Shown here one piece after another: positions 25,229 through 35,193 of a stretch of DNA of 64,000 bases. The notes under the pieces were generated by a model. It was given only the letters and a program-made list of their open reading frames with translations. It was not told the DNA's origin and made no database searches. The position numbers were made by a program, and so were the translations under genes. Origin of the DNA: Sinorhizobium sp. B11 (GTDB taxonomy: Bacteria > Pseudomonadota > Alphaproteobacteria > Rhizobiales > Rhizobiaceae); NCBI GenBank assembly GCA_039725955.1, contig CP091034.1, positions 3,224,001 through 3,288,000 of the forward strand, given 5' to 3'. Each line of letters begins with the position of its first letter. Within the stretch, counting starts at the first letter, position 1.

Positions 25229-26485
25229 TCAACCTGCAATCTCCGAGAGCCGGGCGAGCAATGCCGCCCGGTCGGAGACGAAATTCTCTTCCACCCACTG
25301 GTTTTCCAGGGTCGACAGGATTTCGCCGACCTTCGGGCCGGCCGGTATCCCTGTGGCCATCACGTCCCCACCATTCAACGGAAACTGCGGTTTTTTCCAG
25401 ATACGCGCATGATCCAGAAGCTTTGAAAGCCGCGCCGAACGGCTCATCTCATCAAAACTGCCATTCTCTGCCTTGCCGCGGGCAACGCCAAGCGCCAGCT
25501 TCAGCCGCACGACGATACCGTCTGGGCCGTCTCTGTAGAGCAGCTTTTCGAAGGCTGCGGCGGAAATCTCGTCATTGACCGGAGCAGCCTTCGCCCAGGC
25601 CCGCAAATAGGCCGCTTCCGTATTTGAGAATTTCAGCCGTGCGGCCAATTCCTCCAGCCGCGCGGCATCGGGCGGGACGATCGAGGCAAGCCGCAGCAGG
25701 GGATCAGGCGTCCAGCCCACCGCTTTTTCGGTTGAAACGAGCGCCGGAATGGCATCGATGCCCCATTTCTCCGTTTCCGGCAGGATTTCCGAGAGAACCG
25801 CAACCTGTCGCATCCAGAGAAGCGCCCGGCCTGGATCTTCAGCCGAGAGCAGCTTCCGCAGTTCAGACCAGACCCGTTCGGCCGACAGTGTCTTCAGCTT
25901 CGACCTTGCAGCCGAAGAGGCCTTCAGTCCCTCCGCATCGGGCCGGCCGGAACCATACCAGGCAAAGAAGCGGAAGAAGCGCAGAATGCGCAGATAATCC
26001 TCTTCGATCCGCGTCGCTGCATTGCCGATGAAGCGGATGTTGCGCTTCTCGATATCGGCAAGTCCTCCGACGAGATCGATCACCTCACCCGAGGCATTCG
26101 CATAAAGCGCGTTGATGGTGAGGTCGCGCCGCTCGGCATCGGACTGCCAGTCCATGCTGAAAGCGACCTTGGCGCGGCGTCCATCCGTCTCCACGTCGGT
26201 GCGCAGCGTCGTCACCTCGAAGGGCCGTCCGTCGATGACGAGCGTCACGGTGCCATGCGCGATGCCTGTCGGCACCGCCTTGATGCCGGCCGCAGCCGCC
26301 CGTTCCATCACGGTCTCCGGCAACAGGGTTGTTGCGATATCAATATCGGCGACCGCAAGCCCCATCAGGCTGTTGCGCACGGCACCGCCGACAACCCGCC
26401 CTTCTCCGCCATCGGCGTTCAGGAGCGCAAAGACGCGGCCGAGCGCCGGATCCTGAAACCATGGCTGATCGACCACTGAGGTCAT
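25229..26485 (-). CDS. cca: CCA-adding tRNA nucleotidyltransferase/poly(A) polymerase-type
   Basis: This 418-residue class II nucleotidyltransferase adds CCA to tRNA 3' ends. It has the motif GGAVRNSLMGLAVADIDIATTLLPE with catalytic DxD at ~48-50, RRDLTINALYANASGEVIDLVGG and the neck/body EEDYLRILRFFRFFAWYG. The first codon overlaps the stop of the upstream Nudix gene (ATGA), placing it last in a three-gene minus-strand operon (DUF1285, Nudix, cca). Whether it is a true CCA enzyme or poly(A) polymerase cannot be settled by eye, but single-copy alphaproteobacterial members are usually CCA enzymes. Confidence 0.93.
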   Translation of the reverse strand: MTSVVDQPWFQDPALGRVFALLNADGGEGRVVGGAVRNSLMGLAVADIDIATTLLPETVMERAAAAGIKAVPTGIAHGTVTLVIDGRPFEVTTLRTDVETDGRRAKVAFSMDWQSDAERRDLTINALYANASGEVIDLVGGLADIEKRNIRFIGNAATRIEEDYLRILRFFRFFAWYGSGRPDAEGLKASSAARSKLKTLSAERVWSELRKLLSAEDPGRALLWMRQVAVLSEILPETEKWGIDAIPALVSTEKAVGWTPDPLLRLASIVPPDAARLEELAARLKFSNTEAAYLRAWAKAAPVNDEISAAAFEKLLYRDGPDGIVVRLKLALGVARGKAENGSFDEMSRSARLSKLLDHARIWKKPQFPLNGGDVMATGIPAGPKVGEILSTLENQWVEENFVSDRAALLARLSEIAG

Positions 26486-27132
26486 GCATAGAGCCTTTCA
26501 TAGAGCGTGCGGACGATGCCGGCGGTGATGCCCCAGATCATCCATGTTTCATATGGCATGCGATAAAAATGCCGGTCGATGCCATCAACAACGCGCTTGT
26601 CCCTGTTGTGATTGGCCGGATTCATCAGGAAGGAAAGCGGCACCTCGAAAACATCGTCCACTTCGATCGGATTGAGTTGCAGTGAGAAGCCGCGCTGCAC
26701 CACGCCGAGGACGGGCGTAATGCGGAACCCGGTGGATGACAGATAGTTCGGCAACCGCCCGACCGTCTCGACGAAACCGCCGTCAAGGCCGATCTCCTCT
26801 TCGGTTTCCCGGATCGCGGCGGTCTCGGGCGAGACATCGTCCGGATCGATCGAACCACCGGGAAAGGCGATCTGGCCGGAATGCTTGCGCAACGTCGACG
26901 TCCGCTTGGTGAAGATCACCTTCGCCTCATCGCCATCGTCGACGACAGGCACCAATACGGCCGCATCGCGCAGCTTCAAGGTCTCGGCCAGCGCCACGAT
27001 ATCGGGATTGAGCACATGGTCGCCATGGTCGCGCCAGGCATGGTCGACAGGCGCCCCGACCTGATTGAGCGCGCGGCGGCGGAACTCGGCAGCCGAAAAC
27101 GGGGGATAGATCCTGCTGATCGCTTCGCTCAT
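26482..27132 (-). CDS. Nudix hydrolase, CoA pyrophosphatase-like
   Basis: This 216-residue protein has a Nudix box FPGGSIDPDDVSPETAAIRETEEEIGL (~91-117), with the REx2EE metal-binding core, preceded by VIFTKRTSTLRKHSGQIAFPGG. The LRKHSGQIAFPGG segment is typical of the CoA/NADH diphosphatase (NudL-like) subfamily. It overlaps genes on both sides by 4 bp in the DUF1285-Nudix-cca operon. Confidence 0.92.
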   Translation of the reverse strand: MSEAISRIYPPFSAAEFRRRALNQVGAPVDHAWRDHGDHVLNPDIVALAETLKLRDAAVLVPVVDDGDEAKVIFTKRTSTLRKHSGQIAFPGGSIDPDDVSPETAAIRETEEEIGLDGGFVETVGRLPNYLSSTGFRITPVLGVVQRGFSLQLNPIEVDDVFEVPLSFLMNPANHNRDKRVVDGIDRHFYRMPYETWMIWGITAGIVRTLYERLYA

Positions 27133-27776
27133 CGGGAGGCTGCTTCCAGTTCATCCGCCGGCATGATCGGAAAGATCTCGCCGCCGGAGCGAACGACGAA
27201 CATATCCCGGCCGGCAACCTCGGCCACTTCGCCGAGTTCTACCATTTCATACATCACGGCGCGTGACACGAGCGCTTCAAGCCGCCCCCGTACATGCAGA
27301 TAGGGCTTCAGTTCGTGGTCTTTCAAATGTGCTGGCCCATCTCCCGGCCCATGCCCGGGAAAACGCAGAGGATGATCCTTGCCGGCCTCTATGACATCGC
27401 CGACGTTGGTGCGGAAGGTCAGAACCTTCTCTCCGTCCTTCTCGCTCGCATTCATCTCGACGGCGACAAAGGGCGCGTCGACGACCCTGATGCCGACCTT
27501 TTCCACAGGAGTTACGAGGTAGGTCTTGCCGTCTTCATCTTTCCTCAAAACGGTGGAAAAGAGCTGAACCAGCGGCTGCCGGCCAATCGGGGTGCCCATA
27601 TAGAACCAGGTGCCATCCGCCCTGATTTCCATGTCGATATCGCCGCAAAAAGGCGGATTCCATTTCTCGACAGGCGGCAACCCGCGCTTTTTTCCGGATT
27701 TCGCCTCGGAAGCGCGCGAAATCAGCGCGGCAAGCCCCGCTGCATCCGCCATATGCTTCATTTCCTCGGCTGCCAT
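27129..27776 (-). CDS. DUF1285 domain protein
   Basis: This 215-residue protein of unknown role has the DUF1285 features PPVEKWNPPFCGDIDMEIRADGTWFYMGTPIGRQPLVQLFSTVLRKDEDG (~35-84) and YLVTPVEKVGIRVVDAPFVAV. It is first in the operon with the Nudix and cca genes and divergent from the MoxR operon. The N-terminal MAAEEMKHMADAAGLA carries alternative starts at residues 6 and 9. No transmembrane segments. Confidence 0.85.
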   Translation of the reverse strand: MAAEEMKHMADAAGLAALISRASEAKSGKKRGLPPVEKWNPPFCGDIDMEIRADGTWFYMGTPIGRQPLVQLFSTVLRKDEDGKTYLVTPVEKVGIRVVDAPFVAVEMNASEKDGEKVLTFRTNVGDVIEAGKDHPLRFPGHGPGDGPAHLKDHELKPYLHVRGRLEALVSRAVMYEMVELGEVAEVAGRDMFVVRSGGEIFPIMPADELEAASR

Positions 27777-27935
27777 TCTTCTGTCCCGGTTTGCTCTTAA
27801 CGAAATAAGTCACGAGATAGTCATTTGAAACAAACTTGTCAGCCCGCAACATCTTCATAACTGTATCGGGTATGAGGCACGCCTAGTAAAATCAGACGAT
27901 TCGCAGCCGAATGATTTCAGCCGTTGGAGACGCCC

Positions 27936-28946
27936 GTGGGTATGATCAAGACCGAAGCTAGCCTCGATGAACAGGCGATTGTCGCCGCCGCAGAACGAGC
28001 GCTATCCGATATCGCCGCCATCCGCACGGAAGTTTCCAAGGTCATCTTCGGTCAGGAAAGCGTGGTTGAAAATACGCTTCTCGCCGTTCTCTCCGGTGGT
28101 CATGCCCTTCTCGTCGGCGTTCCCGGCCTTGCCAAGACCAGGCTCGTGACGACGCTTGGCGAAGTCCTCGGCCTCGCTGCAAACCGCATCCAGTTCACCC
28201 CCGACCTGATGCCATCTGATATTCTCGGCTCTGAAGTCATGGACCAGGACGACAGTGGCCGCCGCTCCTTCCGTTTCGTCAAGGGTCCCGTCTTCGCCCA
28301 GCTTCTGATGGCTGACGAAATCAACCGCGCCTCGCCACGCACCCAGTCTGCTCTGCTGCAGGCGATGCAGGAATACCATATCACCATTGCCGGCCAGCGT
28401 TATGACCTGCCCTCGCCCTTCCACGTTCTCGCAACGCAGAACCCGCTGGAGCAGGAAGGCACCTATCCGCTTCCCGAAGCCCAGCTCGACCGTTTCCTTC
28501 TGCAGGTCGATGTCAACTATCCTGAACTTGCCGCCGAACGCCAGATCCTGCTGGAAACCACGGGCCTGACCGAAGCCAAGCCCGAACCGGTCATCAATGC
28601 GGCACGTCTGTCCGAAATTCAGACGCTCGTCCGCCAGATGCCGGTCAGCGACACCGTCGTCGATGCCATCCTCTCGCTCGTGCGCTCAGCCCGCCCGGGC
28701 CAGGGCAATGCCTCCACCGACAAGCATGTCGCCTGGGGCCCCGGCCCGCGCGCCGGCCAGGCGATGATGCTCTGCGCCCGCGCTCGCGCGCTCTACGAGG
28801 GCCGTCTGGCACCCTCGCTCGACGATATCTACGCACTCGCCGAGCCCGTTCTCGAGCATCGCATGGCCCTGACCTTTGCCGCCCGTGCCGAGGGCATGTC
28901 GGTGCGCGACGTCATCGCCGGACTGGTCAGGCAGGCAAAGGGATAA
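27936..28946 (+). CDS. MoxR-family AAA+ ATPase
   Basis: This 336-residue ATPase has Walker A GVPGLAKTRLV (~57-67), Walker B LLMADEINRASPRTQSALLQAMQE (~125-148), and sensor/arginine residues in ATQNPLEQEGTYPLPEAQLDRFL. MoxR ATPases act as chaperones that assemble or activate VWA-domain partners, here the downstream gene products. A GTG start at 27936 follows GGAGA at 5-nt spacing; an ATG at 27942 is also possible. It leads a five-gene operon with spacers of 13 bp or less. Confidence 0.95.
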   Translation: MGMIKTEASLDEQAIVAAAERALSDIAAIRTEVSKVIFGQESVVENTLLAVLSGGHALLVGVPGLAKTRLVTTLGEVLGLAANRIQFTPDLMPSDILGSEVMDQDDSGRRSFRFVKGPVFAQLLMADEINRASPRTQSALLQAMQEYHITIAGQRYDLPSPFHVLATQNPLEQEGTYPLPEAQLDRFLLQVDVNYPELAAERQILLETTGLTEAKPEPVINAARLSEIQTLVRQMPVSDTVVDAILSLVRSARPGQGNASTDKHVAWGPGPRAGQAMMLCARARALYEGRLAPSLDDIYALAEPVLEHRMALTFAARAEGMSVRDVIAGLVRQAKG

Positions 28947-28959
28947 GGAAGCGTAGCGC

Positions 28960-29880
28960 GTGGCATCCATCGGACAGATCGTCAACCCGACGTCAGGCAA
29001 TGATGCCCTTTCCCGCGCAAGGCAGCGGGCCGCTCTCGTGCCGGATTGCCTGGTTGAAGCCAAGCGTATCGCCAATACCGTGATTGCCGGCTGGCATGGG
29101 CGCCGCAAACGCGGCATCGGCGAGAATTTCTGGCAGTTCCGCCCCTATAGCGAAGGCGAAAGCCTGTCGCGCATCGACTGGCGCCGCTCCGCCCGCGACG
29201 ACCATACCTATGTGCGCGACCGAGAATGGGAGGCCGCCCACACGATCTGGCTCTGGGCCGATATGTCGCCCTCGATGATGTACAAATCGACCTATGGCAG
29301 CGCATCGAAGGAGAGCCGTGCGCTGGTCATCATGCTGGCGCTGGCCGAGATCCTCGCCCGCTCCGGGGAGCGTATCGGTTGTCCCGGGGTGATGGAGCCC
29401 GTCTCCGCCCGCAACGCCGCCGAAAGGCTTGCAGCTGTCCTGATGCACACGCCGTTGACCGGCGGCCTGCCGGAAACTGCGATGGTGCGCGGCTGGAGCG
29501 ATCTCATCCTCATCGGTGATTTTCTTGATGACGCACCCGCCATTATGGCCCGTCTCGGGCCGCTTGCCCGCCGCGGCCTGCGCGGCCATGTGGTCGAAAT
29601 CGCCGATCCGGCCGAGGAAATCTTCCCCTACAACGGCCGCACCGAATTCACCGATCCGGAAACCGGCGAAAGGCTGACCTCCGGACGAGCCGAGAGCCTG
29701 CGCGAAGCCTATCGCAACGCATATCTCGCCCGGCGCGAAAACCTCGGTCAATCACTGCGCCATCTCGGCTGGACATTCGTCAGCCACCGCACCGATCACC
29801 TGGCGTCCGAAGCGCTGGTCGCAATCCATATGTATCTTTCGGGAATGCCGGCAAAGGCAACACATGGAGGACAGCTTTGA
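28960..29880 (+). CDS. DUF58 domain protein
   Basis: This 306-residue protein has the DUF58 core with RRKRGIGENFWQFRPYSEGESLSRIDWRRSARDDHTYVRDRE (~42-84) and a following VWA-like strand WLWADMSPSMMYKS (DxSxS-like D-M-S-P-S). DUF58 proteins are regular partners of MoxR ATPases. The GTG start follows GGAAG. The gene overlaps the next by 4 bp. The fold suggests a metal-binding VWA-type module; biological role unresolved. Confidence 0.9.
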   Translation: MASIGQIVNPTSGNDALSRARQRAALVPDCLVEAKRIANTVIAGWHGRRKRGIGENFWQFRPYSEGESLSRIDWRRSARDDHTYVRDREWEAAHTIWLWADMSPSMMYKSTYGSASKESRALVIMLALAEILARSGERIGCPGVMEPVSARNAAERLAAVLMHTPLTGGLPETAMVRGWSDLILIGDFLDDAPAIMARLGPLARRGLRGHVVEIADPAEEIFPYNGRTEFTDPETGERLTSGRAESLREAYRNAYLARRENLGQSLRHLGWTFVSHRTDHLASEALVAIHMYLSGMPAKATHGGQL

Positions 29881-32696
29881 GCGCTCTTCCTTTCGCCTTT
29901 GCCTATCCCGCCATCCTTGGCGCGTTGATTGCCCTTCCCGTTATCTGGTGGTTGCTCCGGCTCACGCCGCCGCGTCCGCAGGCAGAAGTCTTCCCGCCGC
30001 TGAAGATCCTCGCGACCGTGCTGAAGCGCGAGGAAACGCCGGCGAAAAGCCCCTGGTGGCTAACGCTGCTGCGCATGCTTCTGGCCGCCGCGATAATCTT
30101 TGCGATCGCCGATCCGGTCTTCAATCCGCGGACCAGCACGCTTGCATCCGGTGGTCCGCTCGTGCTTTTCGTGGACAATAGCTGGGCTTCGGCACCCGAC
30201 TGGGAGCGCCGTGTCCAGACGGCCGACGCACTGATCGACGATGCCGAGTCCGCCGGTGCCGTCGTCTCGGTCGCCTTCACCGCAGAGCCCACAAACGACG
30301 CGACACCCGGGACGGCCTCGGCCGCCCGCGAAAAGCTGCGTGCCGCCCAGCCGAAGCCGCTCGTGCCGGATCGCCAACGGGCATTCGAGGCCCTGCGCTC
30401 GGCGCTCAACGGCACGCATCCGGGTACGCTTGTCTTCCTCACCGACGGCGCGGCAAGCAGTGACAATGACGCCATCGTGCATCAACTCTCCGACCTTCAG
30501 CCCACCGAACTACGCGTGATCGAAGGCGATGCGGCCCAGACGGTCGCAATCTCTGGCGCCGCCAATGCGGCTGACGCGATGACGGTCAAAGTGACCCGCC
30601 TCAGCCCCGGTGGCGCGATCTCCGTCCCGCTCAACGCACAGGACGCACAGGGCCGCGTGATCGCCACCGGCAGGGCAGATTTCGCCCCCGGCCAGACAGC
30701 CGTCAATGCCGGCATTTCCGCTCCTTTCGAGATGCGCAACGATTTTGCCCGCGTCAGCATCAACACCGGGGCCACTGCAGGCGCCGTGCATTTGCTCGAC
30801 GATGCCTTCAAGCGTCGCAGGGTCGTGCTGCTGTCGGGCGAAAGCGGCGATGAATTCCAGCCGCTGCTATCCCCGCTCTACTACATCCAGCGGGCGCTTG
30901 AACCCTATGCGGACCTGGTGAGGCCGACCGATGCCAATCTTTCGGTCGCCATCCCGAAACTGCTCGCCAACAATCCCTCCGTCATCATCATGGCCGATAT
31001 CGGCCGTCTTCCGGAGGATACCTACGCGCCTCTGCAGCGCTGGATATCTAATGGCGGCATGCTGCTGCGCTTTGCCGGCCCGCGCCTGGCTGCAGCCCCT
31101 GCCGAAGACCCGCTGATCCCGGTCACCTTGCGACAAGGCGAACGGGCGCTTGGCGGCAGCCTGTCCTGGAGCGAACCGCAGGCGCTTGCCGAATTCCCCG
31201 CTTTCGGCCCGTTTGCCGGCATACCGCGCCCGACCGACGTCACGATCAACCGTCAGGTATTGGCGGAGCCGACGCCTGATCTTGCCGAACGCACATGGGC
31301 AAGCCTTGCCGATGGTACCCCGCTCGTAACGATGAATAAGATGAATGCCGGCCAGATCGTTCTCTTCCACGTCAGTGCCGAAGCCACCTGGTCAAACCTG
31401 CCGATTTCAGGCACGTTCGTCGAAATGCTGCGACACCTCATCCAGATCTCGCGTTCTGGCGGCGTGACCTCGGAATCGACAGGCAGCGCGCGTGTCGCCG
31501 AAACCCTGCCGCCCTTCCGCATGCTGACGGCCAAGGGCACGTTGGTGACGGAAACCGGCAATGCCCGTCCGCTGATACCGAATGCCAAGGCCGCACCCCT
31601 TGCCAATTTTGACAACCCGCCCGGCCTCTACGGTTCGGAAGATGGCTTTGCGGCACTTAACGTGCTGCCCGAAAACGCGAACCTGAAACCACTCGACATT
31701 GCTGGCGTTAATGTCGTCCGCGCCGGTCTCATCGGCGGCGAAAGCTGGTCTGCCAAGCCCCTGCTCTTCTTCATCGCCTTCCTGCTGCTCCTCGCCGACA
31801 GCCTGATCGTGCTCTTCATGAACGGCGCCTTCTCCCGCATGCGCCCGCGCGCCAGGGCTGCCGCGACGATCGCCGTGGCGCTTGCGGCCGGCCTGATGCT
31901 GCGGCCGGACATCTCGCATGCCAATGATACCCAGCCGGGCGATGACATCATCATGCAGCGGCTGGACAATACCCATCTCGCCTATGTCGTGACCGGCGAA
32001 CAGGATGTCGACAATATTTCCGAAGAGGGGCTCGACGGCCTCACGAAATTCCTGACTTACCGCACGACGCTGGAGCCGGCTCCGCCCGTCGGCGTTGACC
32101 TGAACAAGGACGAGCTGTCCTTCTACCCGATCATCTACTGGCCTGTTTCCGCAACTGCGCCGATGCCGTCCAACGCCGCCATCAGCCGTATCGACGCCTA
32201 CATGCGCAACGGTGGAACGGTGCTTTTCGATACGCGCGACCAGATCGACTCTCTCGAAGGCGGCAGCGACACGACTGCCAACGGTCAGCGCCTGCAGCAG
32301 ATCCTCGCCAATCTGGATATTCCGCCACTGGAACCCGTACCGCACGACCACGTGCTGACCAAGTCCTTCTATCTGCTGTCCAGCTTCCCAGGCCGCTACG
32401 CCGGCAGCCCGCTCTGGATCGAAGCGCGGCAGGGAGGTCAGAACCAGAGCAATGCCAATAGGCCAGCCGCTGCCGCAGACGGCGTCTCGCCGATCCTGAT
32501 TACCGCGAACGATTTTGCCGGTGCCTGGGCCGTCGACGATAATGACACACCGCTCCTGCCCACCGTGCCGCCGGATGAAACGCAGCGCGAATATGCCTTC
32601 CGCGCAGGCGTCAACATCATGATGTACATGCTGACCGGCAACTACAAGACGGACCAGGTCCACGTGCCCGACCTGCTCGAACGGCTGGGGCAGTGA
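29877..32696 (+). CDS. BatA-N-terminal / VWA-like / DUF4159 membrane protein
   Basis: This 939-residue protein has an N-terminal BatA-type region with two helices (~6-22 and ~62-80). A VWA-like strand LVLFVDNSWASAPDW (~98-112) follows, with a degenerate DxSxS (D-N-S-W-A-S). A long periplasmic region comes next, then a helix near 630-650, another helix near 660-680, and a C-terminal DUF4159 domain (DDIIMQRLDNTHLAYVVTGE, YPIIYWPVS, GGTVLFDTRDQ). The start is TTG, preceded by GGAGG, overlapping the DUF58 stop. Probably a membrane complex partner of MoxR. Function in rhizobia is not established. Confidence 0.88.
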   Translation: MSALPFAFAYPAILGALIALPVIWWLLRLTPPRPQAEVFPPLKILATVLKREETPAKSPWWLTLLRMLLAAAIIFAIADPVFNPRTSTLASGGPLVLFVDNSWASAPDWERRVQTADALIDDAESAGAVVSVAFTAEPTNDATPGTASAAREKLRAAQPKPLVPDRQRAFEALRSALNGTHPGTLVFLTDGAASSDNDAIVHQLSDLQPTELRVIEGDAAQTVAISGAANAADAMTVKVTRLSPGGAISVPLNAQDAQGRVIATGRADFAPGQTAVNAGISAPFEMRNDFARVSINTGATAGAVHLLDDAFKRRRVVLLSGESGDEFQPLLSPLYYIQRALEPYADLVRPTDANLSVAIPKLLANNPSVIIMADIGRLPEDTYAPLQRWISNGGMLLRFAGPRLAAAPAEDPLIPVTLRQGERALGGSLSWSEPQALAEFPAFGPFAGIPRPTDVTINRQVLAEPTPDLAERTWASLADGTPLVTMNKMNAGQIVLFHVSAEATWSNLPISGTFVEMLRHLIQISRSGGVTSESTGSARVAETLPPFRMLTAKGTLVTETGNARPLIPNAKAAPLANFDNPPGLYGSEDGFAALNVLPENANLKPLDIAGVNVVRAGLIGGESWSAKPLLFFIAFLLLLADSLIVLFMNGAFSRMRPRARAAATIAVALAAGLMLRPDISHANDTQPGDDIIMQRLDNTHLAYVVTGEQDVDNISEEGLDGLTKFLTYRTTLEPAPPVGVDLNKDELSFYPIIYWPVSATAPMPSNAAISRIDAYMRNGGTVLFDTRDQIDSLEGGSDTTANGQRLQQILANLDIPPLEPVPHDHVLTKSFYLLSSFPGRYAGSPLWIEARQGGQNQSNANRPAAAADGVSPILITANDFAGAWAVDDNDTPLLPTVPPDETQREYAFRAGVNIMMYMLTGNYKTDQVHVPDLLERLGQ

Positions 32697-32697
32697 C

Positions 32698-34770
32698 ATG
32701 ACGATCGATTATTCGCCTTTCCTTCCCTGGCCCTTTCTGGCGGTGCTGACCGGCATCGTCCTGCTGATCGCCATATTCGCGATCTGGCGCGGCATTCGCG
32801 GCGCGTGGATCCGCACGCTTGCCGCTCTCGCCCTTCTGGCAGCACTTGCAAATCCGGTATTGCTGCAGGAAGACCGCGATCAACTGTCGACCATCGTCCC
32901 CGTTATCGTCGACCGCAGCCAGAGCCAGCAGACGGCCGATCGCATGACGATGACCGATGAGGCGCTCGCCTCTCTGAAGACGCAGCTGGCGCGCTTTCCG
33001 CAAATCGAGCCGCGTTTCGTGGACGTGAACGAGGACCGCAATTCCGATGTGCCCTCCACCCGTCTCTTCGATGCGCTCTCGGCCTCGATCGCCGATGTGC
33101 CGCCTTCGCGCGTCGGCGGCGCGATCATGCTGACGGATGGCGAGGTGCATGACGTGCCCGGCGTCAATCAGGCGCTCGGCTTCGACGCACCGATCCACGG
33201 CCTGATCACCGGCAAGCCGAACGAGTTCGATCGCCGCATCGAAGTCATCAAGGCCCCCCGCTTCGGCATCGTTAACGAGGAACAGCAGCTCGTCCTGCGG
33301 GTGTTCGACGACGGCCCGAGCCCGGGCGGCGTGGCAAATGTGACGGTGCGCCTCAATGGCGACGAGATCGCCACCCTTCAGGCAACACCCGGCCAGGATA
33401 CGCCCTTCTCCTTCAAGGTGGCCCGCGGTGGCCCGAATGTGCTGGAATTCTCCGTTGCCGGCATTCCCGGCGAGGTGACGGATGCCAATAACCGCGCCGT
33501 GCACATCATCGATGGCATCCGCCAGAACCTGCGCGTCCTCCTCGTCTCGGGCGAACCGCATGCCGGCGAGCGCGCCTGGCGTAACCTCCTGAAATCCGAC
33601 GCGTCGGTCGATCTCGTACATTTCACCATTCTGCGGCCGCCGGAAAAGCAGGACGGCACGCCGATCAACGAGCTGTCGCTGATCGCCTTCCCGACGCGAG
33701 AGCTCTTCGTCGACAAGATCAAGGATTTCGACCTGATCATCTTCGACCGCTATCAGGACCGCGCCAATGTGCTGCCGATGCTCTACTACGACAACATCGC
33801 GCAATACGTGGAAAACGGCGGCGCGCTGCTGATTGCCGCTGGCCCCGAGCATGCAAGCCCGGAATCGATCGCCATGACGCCGCTCGCGTCCGTGCTGCCG
33901 GCAGAGCCAACCGGCCGGATGATCGAGCAAGCCTTCTATCCCCGCCTGTCAGAACAGGGCCGCAAGCACCCTGTCACGCGCGGGCTTGACGGCTCCGGCG
34001 ACGAGCCGCCGCATTGGGGCCGCTGGTTCCGCAGCGTCGATGTCGACCGGCCACAGGGCCAGACCGTTATGGTTGGCGCCGACAACCATCCGCTGCTGGT
34101 TCTCAACCGCGCCGGCCAGGGACGTGTCGCCATGCTGCTTTCCGATCAGGGCTGGCTCTGGGCGCGTGGCTTCGAGGGCGGCGGCCCGCATGTCTCGCTC
34201 TATCGTCGCATCGCCCACTGGCTGATGAAGGAACCGGCGCTGGAAGAAGAGGCGCTGACGGCGCGCACCTCCGGCCGCACGCTGGAAATCACCCGCCAGA
34301 CGATCGGCGATGCTCCCGGTGACGCGGTCGTGCGCTACCCCTCGGGCAAGACCGAGAACCTGCCGCTGACGCAGACCGAGCCCGGCCTCTACAAGGCCGA
34401 AAAGCGCATGGACGAGATCGGCCTTTTCGAAATCCGCAATGGCGACCTGACGACACTCGCCCATGTCGGCGCCGTCGATGCCCCGGAATTCAAGGCGATG
34501 ATCTCGACGACGGCGGCTCTTAAGCCTATCACCGACAAGAGCCGCGGCCTCGTGACCCGTGTCGTCAACAATGCCGGCGCCATCAGTGTCCCGCCGATCC
34601 TTCCCGTGCGGGGCCAGGTACGCGTCACCGACAATGACCGCATGCAGATCCGCATGACCAACGAGACCGTGTTGAAGGGCATCAACACCTTGCCGCTCTT
34701 CGCAGGCTTTGCAGGTGTCGGCATTCTGCTTCTCGCCTTTGGCGCCATGTGGTGGCGCGAAGGACGATAA
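32698..34770 (+). CDS. Membrane-anchored VWA- and glutamine-amidotransferase-like protein
   Basis: This 690-residue protein has two N-terminal helices (~11-29 and ~36-55) and a VWA-type metal site VPVIVDRSQSQQT (D-R-S-Q-S, ~70-78) with IMLTDGEVHDVP further on. An Ig-like region comes next, then a class I glutamine-amidotransferase-like fold (VLLVSGEPHAGERAWRNLL; GGALLIAAGPEHA, where no catalytic Cys is evident), and a final helix (~660-682). It begins 1 bp after the preceding stop. Its architecture matches partners of MoxR-DUF58-DUF4159 clusters. Periplasmic exposure of the large central part is inferred. Confidence 0.85.
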   Translation: MTIDYSPFLPWPFLAVLTGIVLLIAIFAIWRGIRGAWIRTLAALALLAALANPVLLQEDRDQLSTIVPVIVDRSQSQQTADRMTMTDEALASLKTQLARFPQIEPRFVDVNEDRNSDVPSTRLFDALSASIADVPPSRVGGAIMLTDGEVHDVPGVNQALGFDAPIHGLITGKPNEFDRRIEVIKAPRFGIVNEEQQLVLRVFDDGPSPGGVANVTVRLNGDEIATLQATPGQDTPFSFKVARGGPNVLEFSVAGIPGEVTDANNRAVHIIDGIRQNLRVLLVSGEPHAGERAWRNLLKSDASVDLVHFTILRPPEKQDGTPINELSLIAFPTRELFVDKIKDFDLIIFDRYQDRANVLPMLYYDNIAQYVENGGALLIAAGPEHASPESIAMTPLASVLPAEPTGRMIEQAFYPRLSEQGRKHPVTRGLDGSGDEPPHWGRWFRSVDVDRPQGQTVMVGADNHPLLVLNRAGQGRVAMLLSDQGWLWARGFEGGGPHVSLYRRIAHWLMKEPALEEEALTARTSGRTLEITRQTIGDAPGDAVVRYPSGKTENLPLTQTEPGLYKAEKRMDEIGLFEIRNGDLTTLAHVGAVDAPEFKAMISTTAALKPITDKSRGLVTRVVNNAGAISVPPILPVRGQVRVTDNDRMQIRMTNETVLKGINTLPLFAGFAGVGILLLAFGAMWWREGR

Positions 34771-34772
34771 AG

Positions 34773-35189
34773 ATGCCGGAATTCGAGCTCACCGCTTCCC
34801 CTTCACCGGAAGAGCTCGCTGTCATCACCGATGGCCTGACGGCTTTCAACACCGAGGATGTCGGCCCGTCCGAGCGGCAGGCGCTTGCCGTTCTGATCCG
34901 CGATACCGACGGCAAGGTTTCCGGCGGTCTGTCCGGCTACACTGCCTGGGGCTGGCTCTTCGTACAGTTGCTCTACATTCCCGATACGCTCCGCGGCAGC
35001 GGCATGGCCGGCAAGATCCTTGCAAAGGCGGAAGAAGAAGCCGCTGCCCGCGGCTGCCGCGGGGCCTGGATCGATACGTTCAATCCGAATGCGCTCAGCG
35101 CATACAAGCGTCAGGGCTACGAGGTCTTCGGCGAACTGCCGGATTTTCCCGACGGCCGAACGCGGACCTTCCTCAAGAAGATGCTGTGA
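34773..35189 (+). CDS. GNAT family N-acetyltransferase (end of MoxR operon)
   Basis: This 138-residue GNAT-fold protein contains FVQLLYIPDTLRGSGMAGKILAKAEEEAAARGC, with the R/Q-x-x-G-x-G/A loop (R-G-S-G-M-A) and a LSAYKRQGYEVFGEL C-terminus. It begins 2 bp after the preceding stop and is probably the last gene of the MoxR operon, though its function need not be linked. Substrate unknown. A half-copy of a palindromic repeat follows at 35194. Confidence 0.82.
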   Translation: MPEFELTASPSPEELAVITDGLTAFNTEDVGPSERQALAVLIRDTDGKVSGGLSGYTAWGWLFVQLLYIPDTLRGSGMAGKILAKAEEEAAARGCRGAWIDTFNPNALSAYKRQGYEVFGELPDFPDGRTRTFLKKML

Positions 35190-35193
35190 CGAG

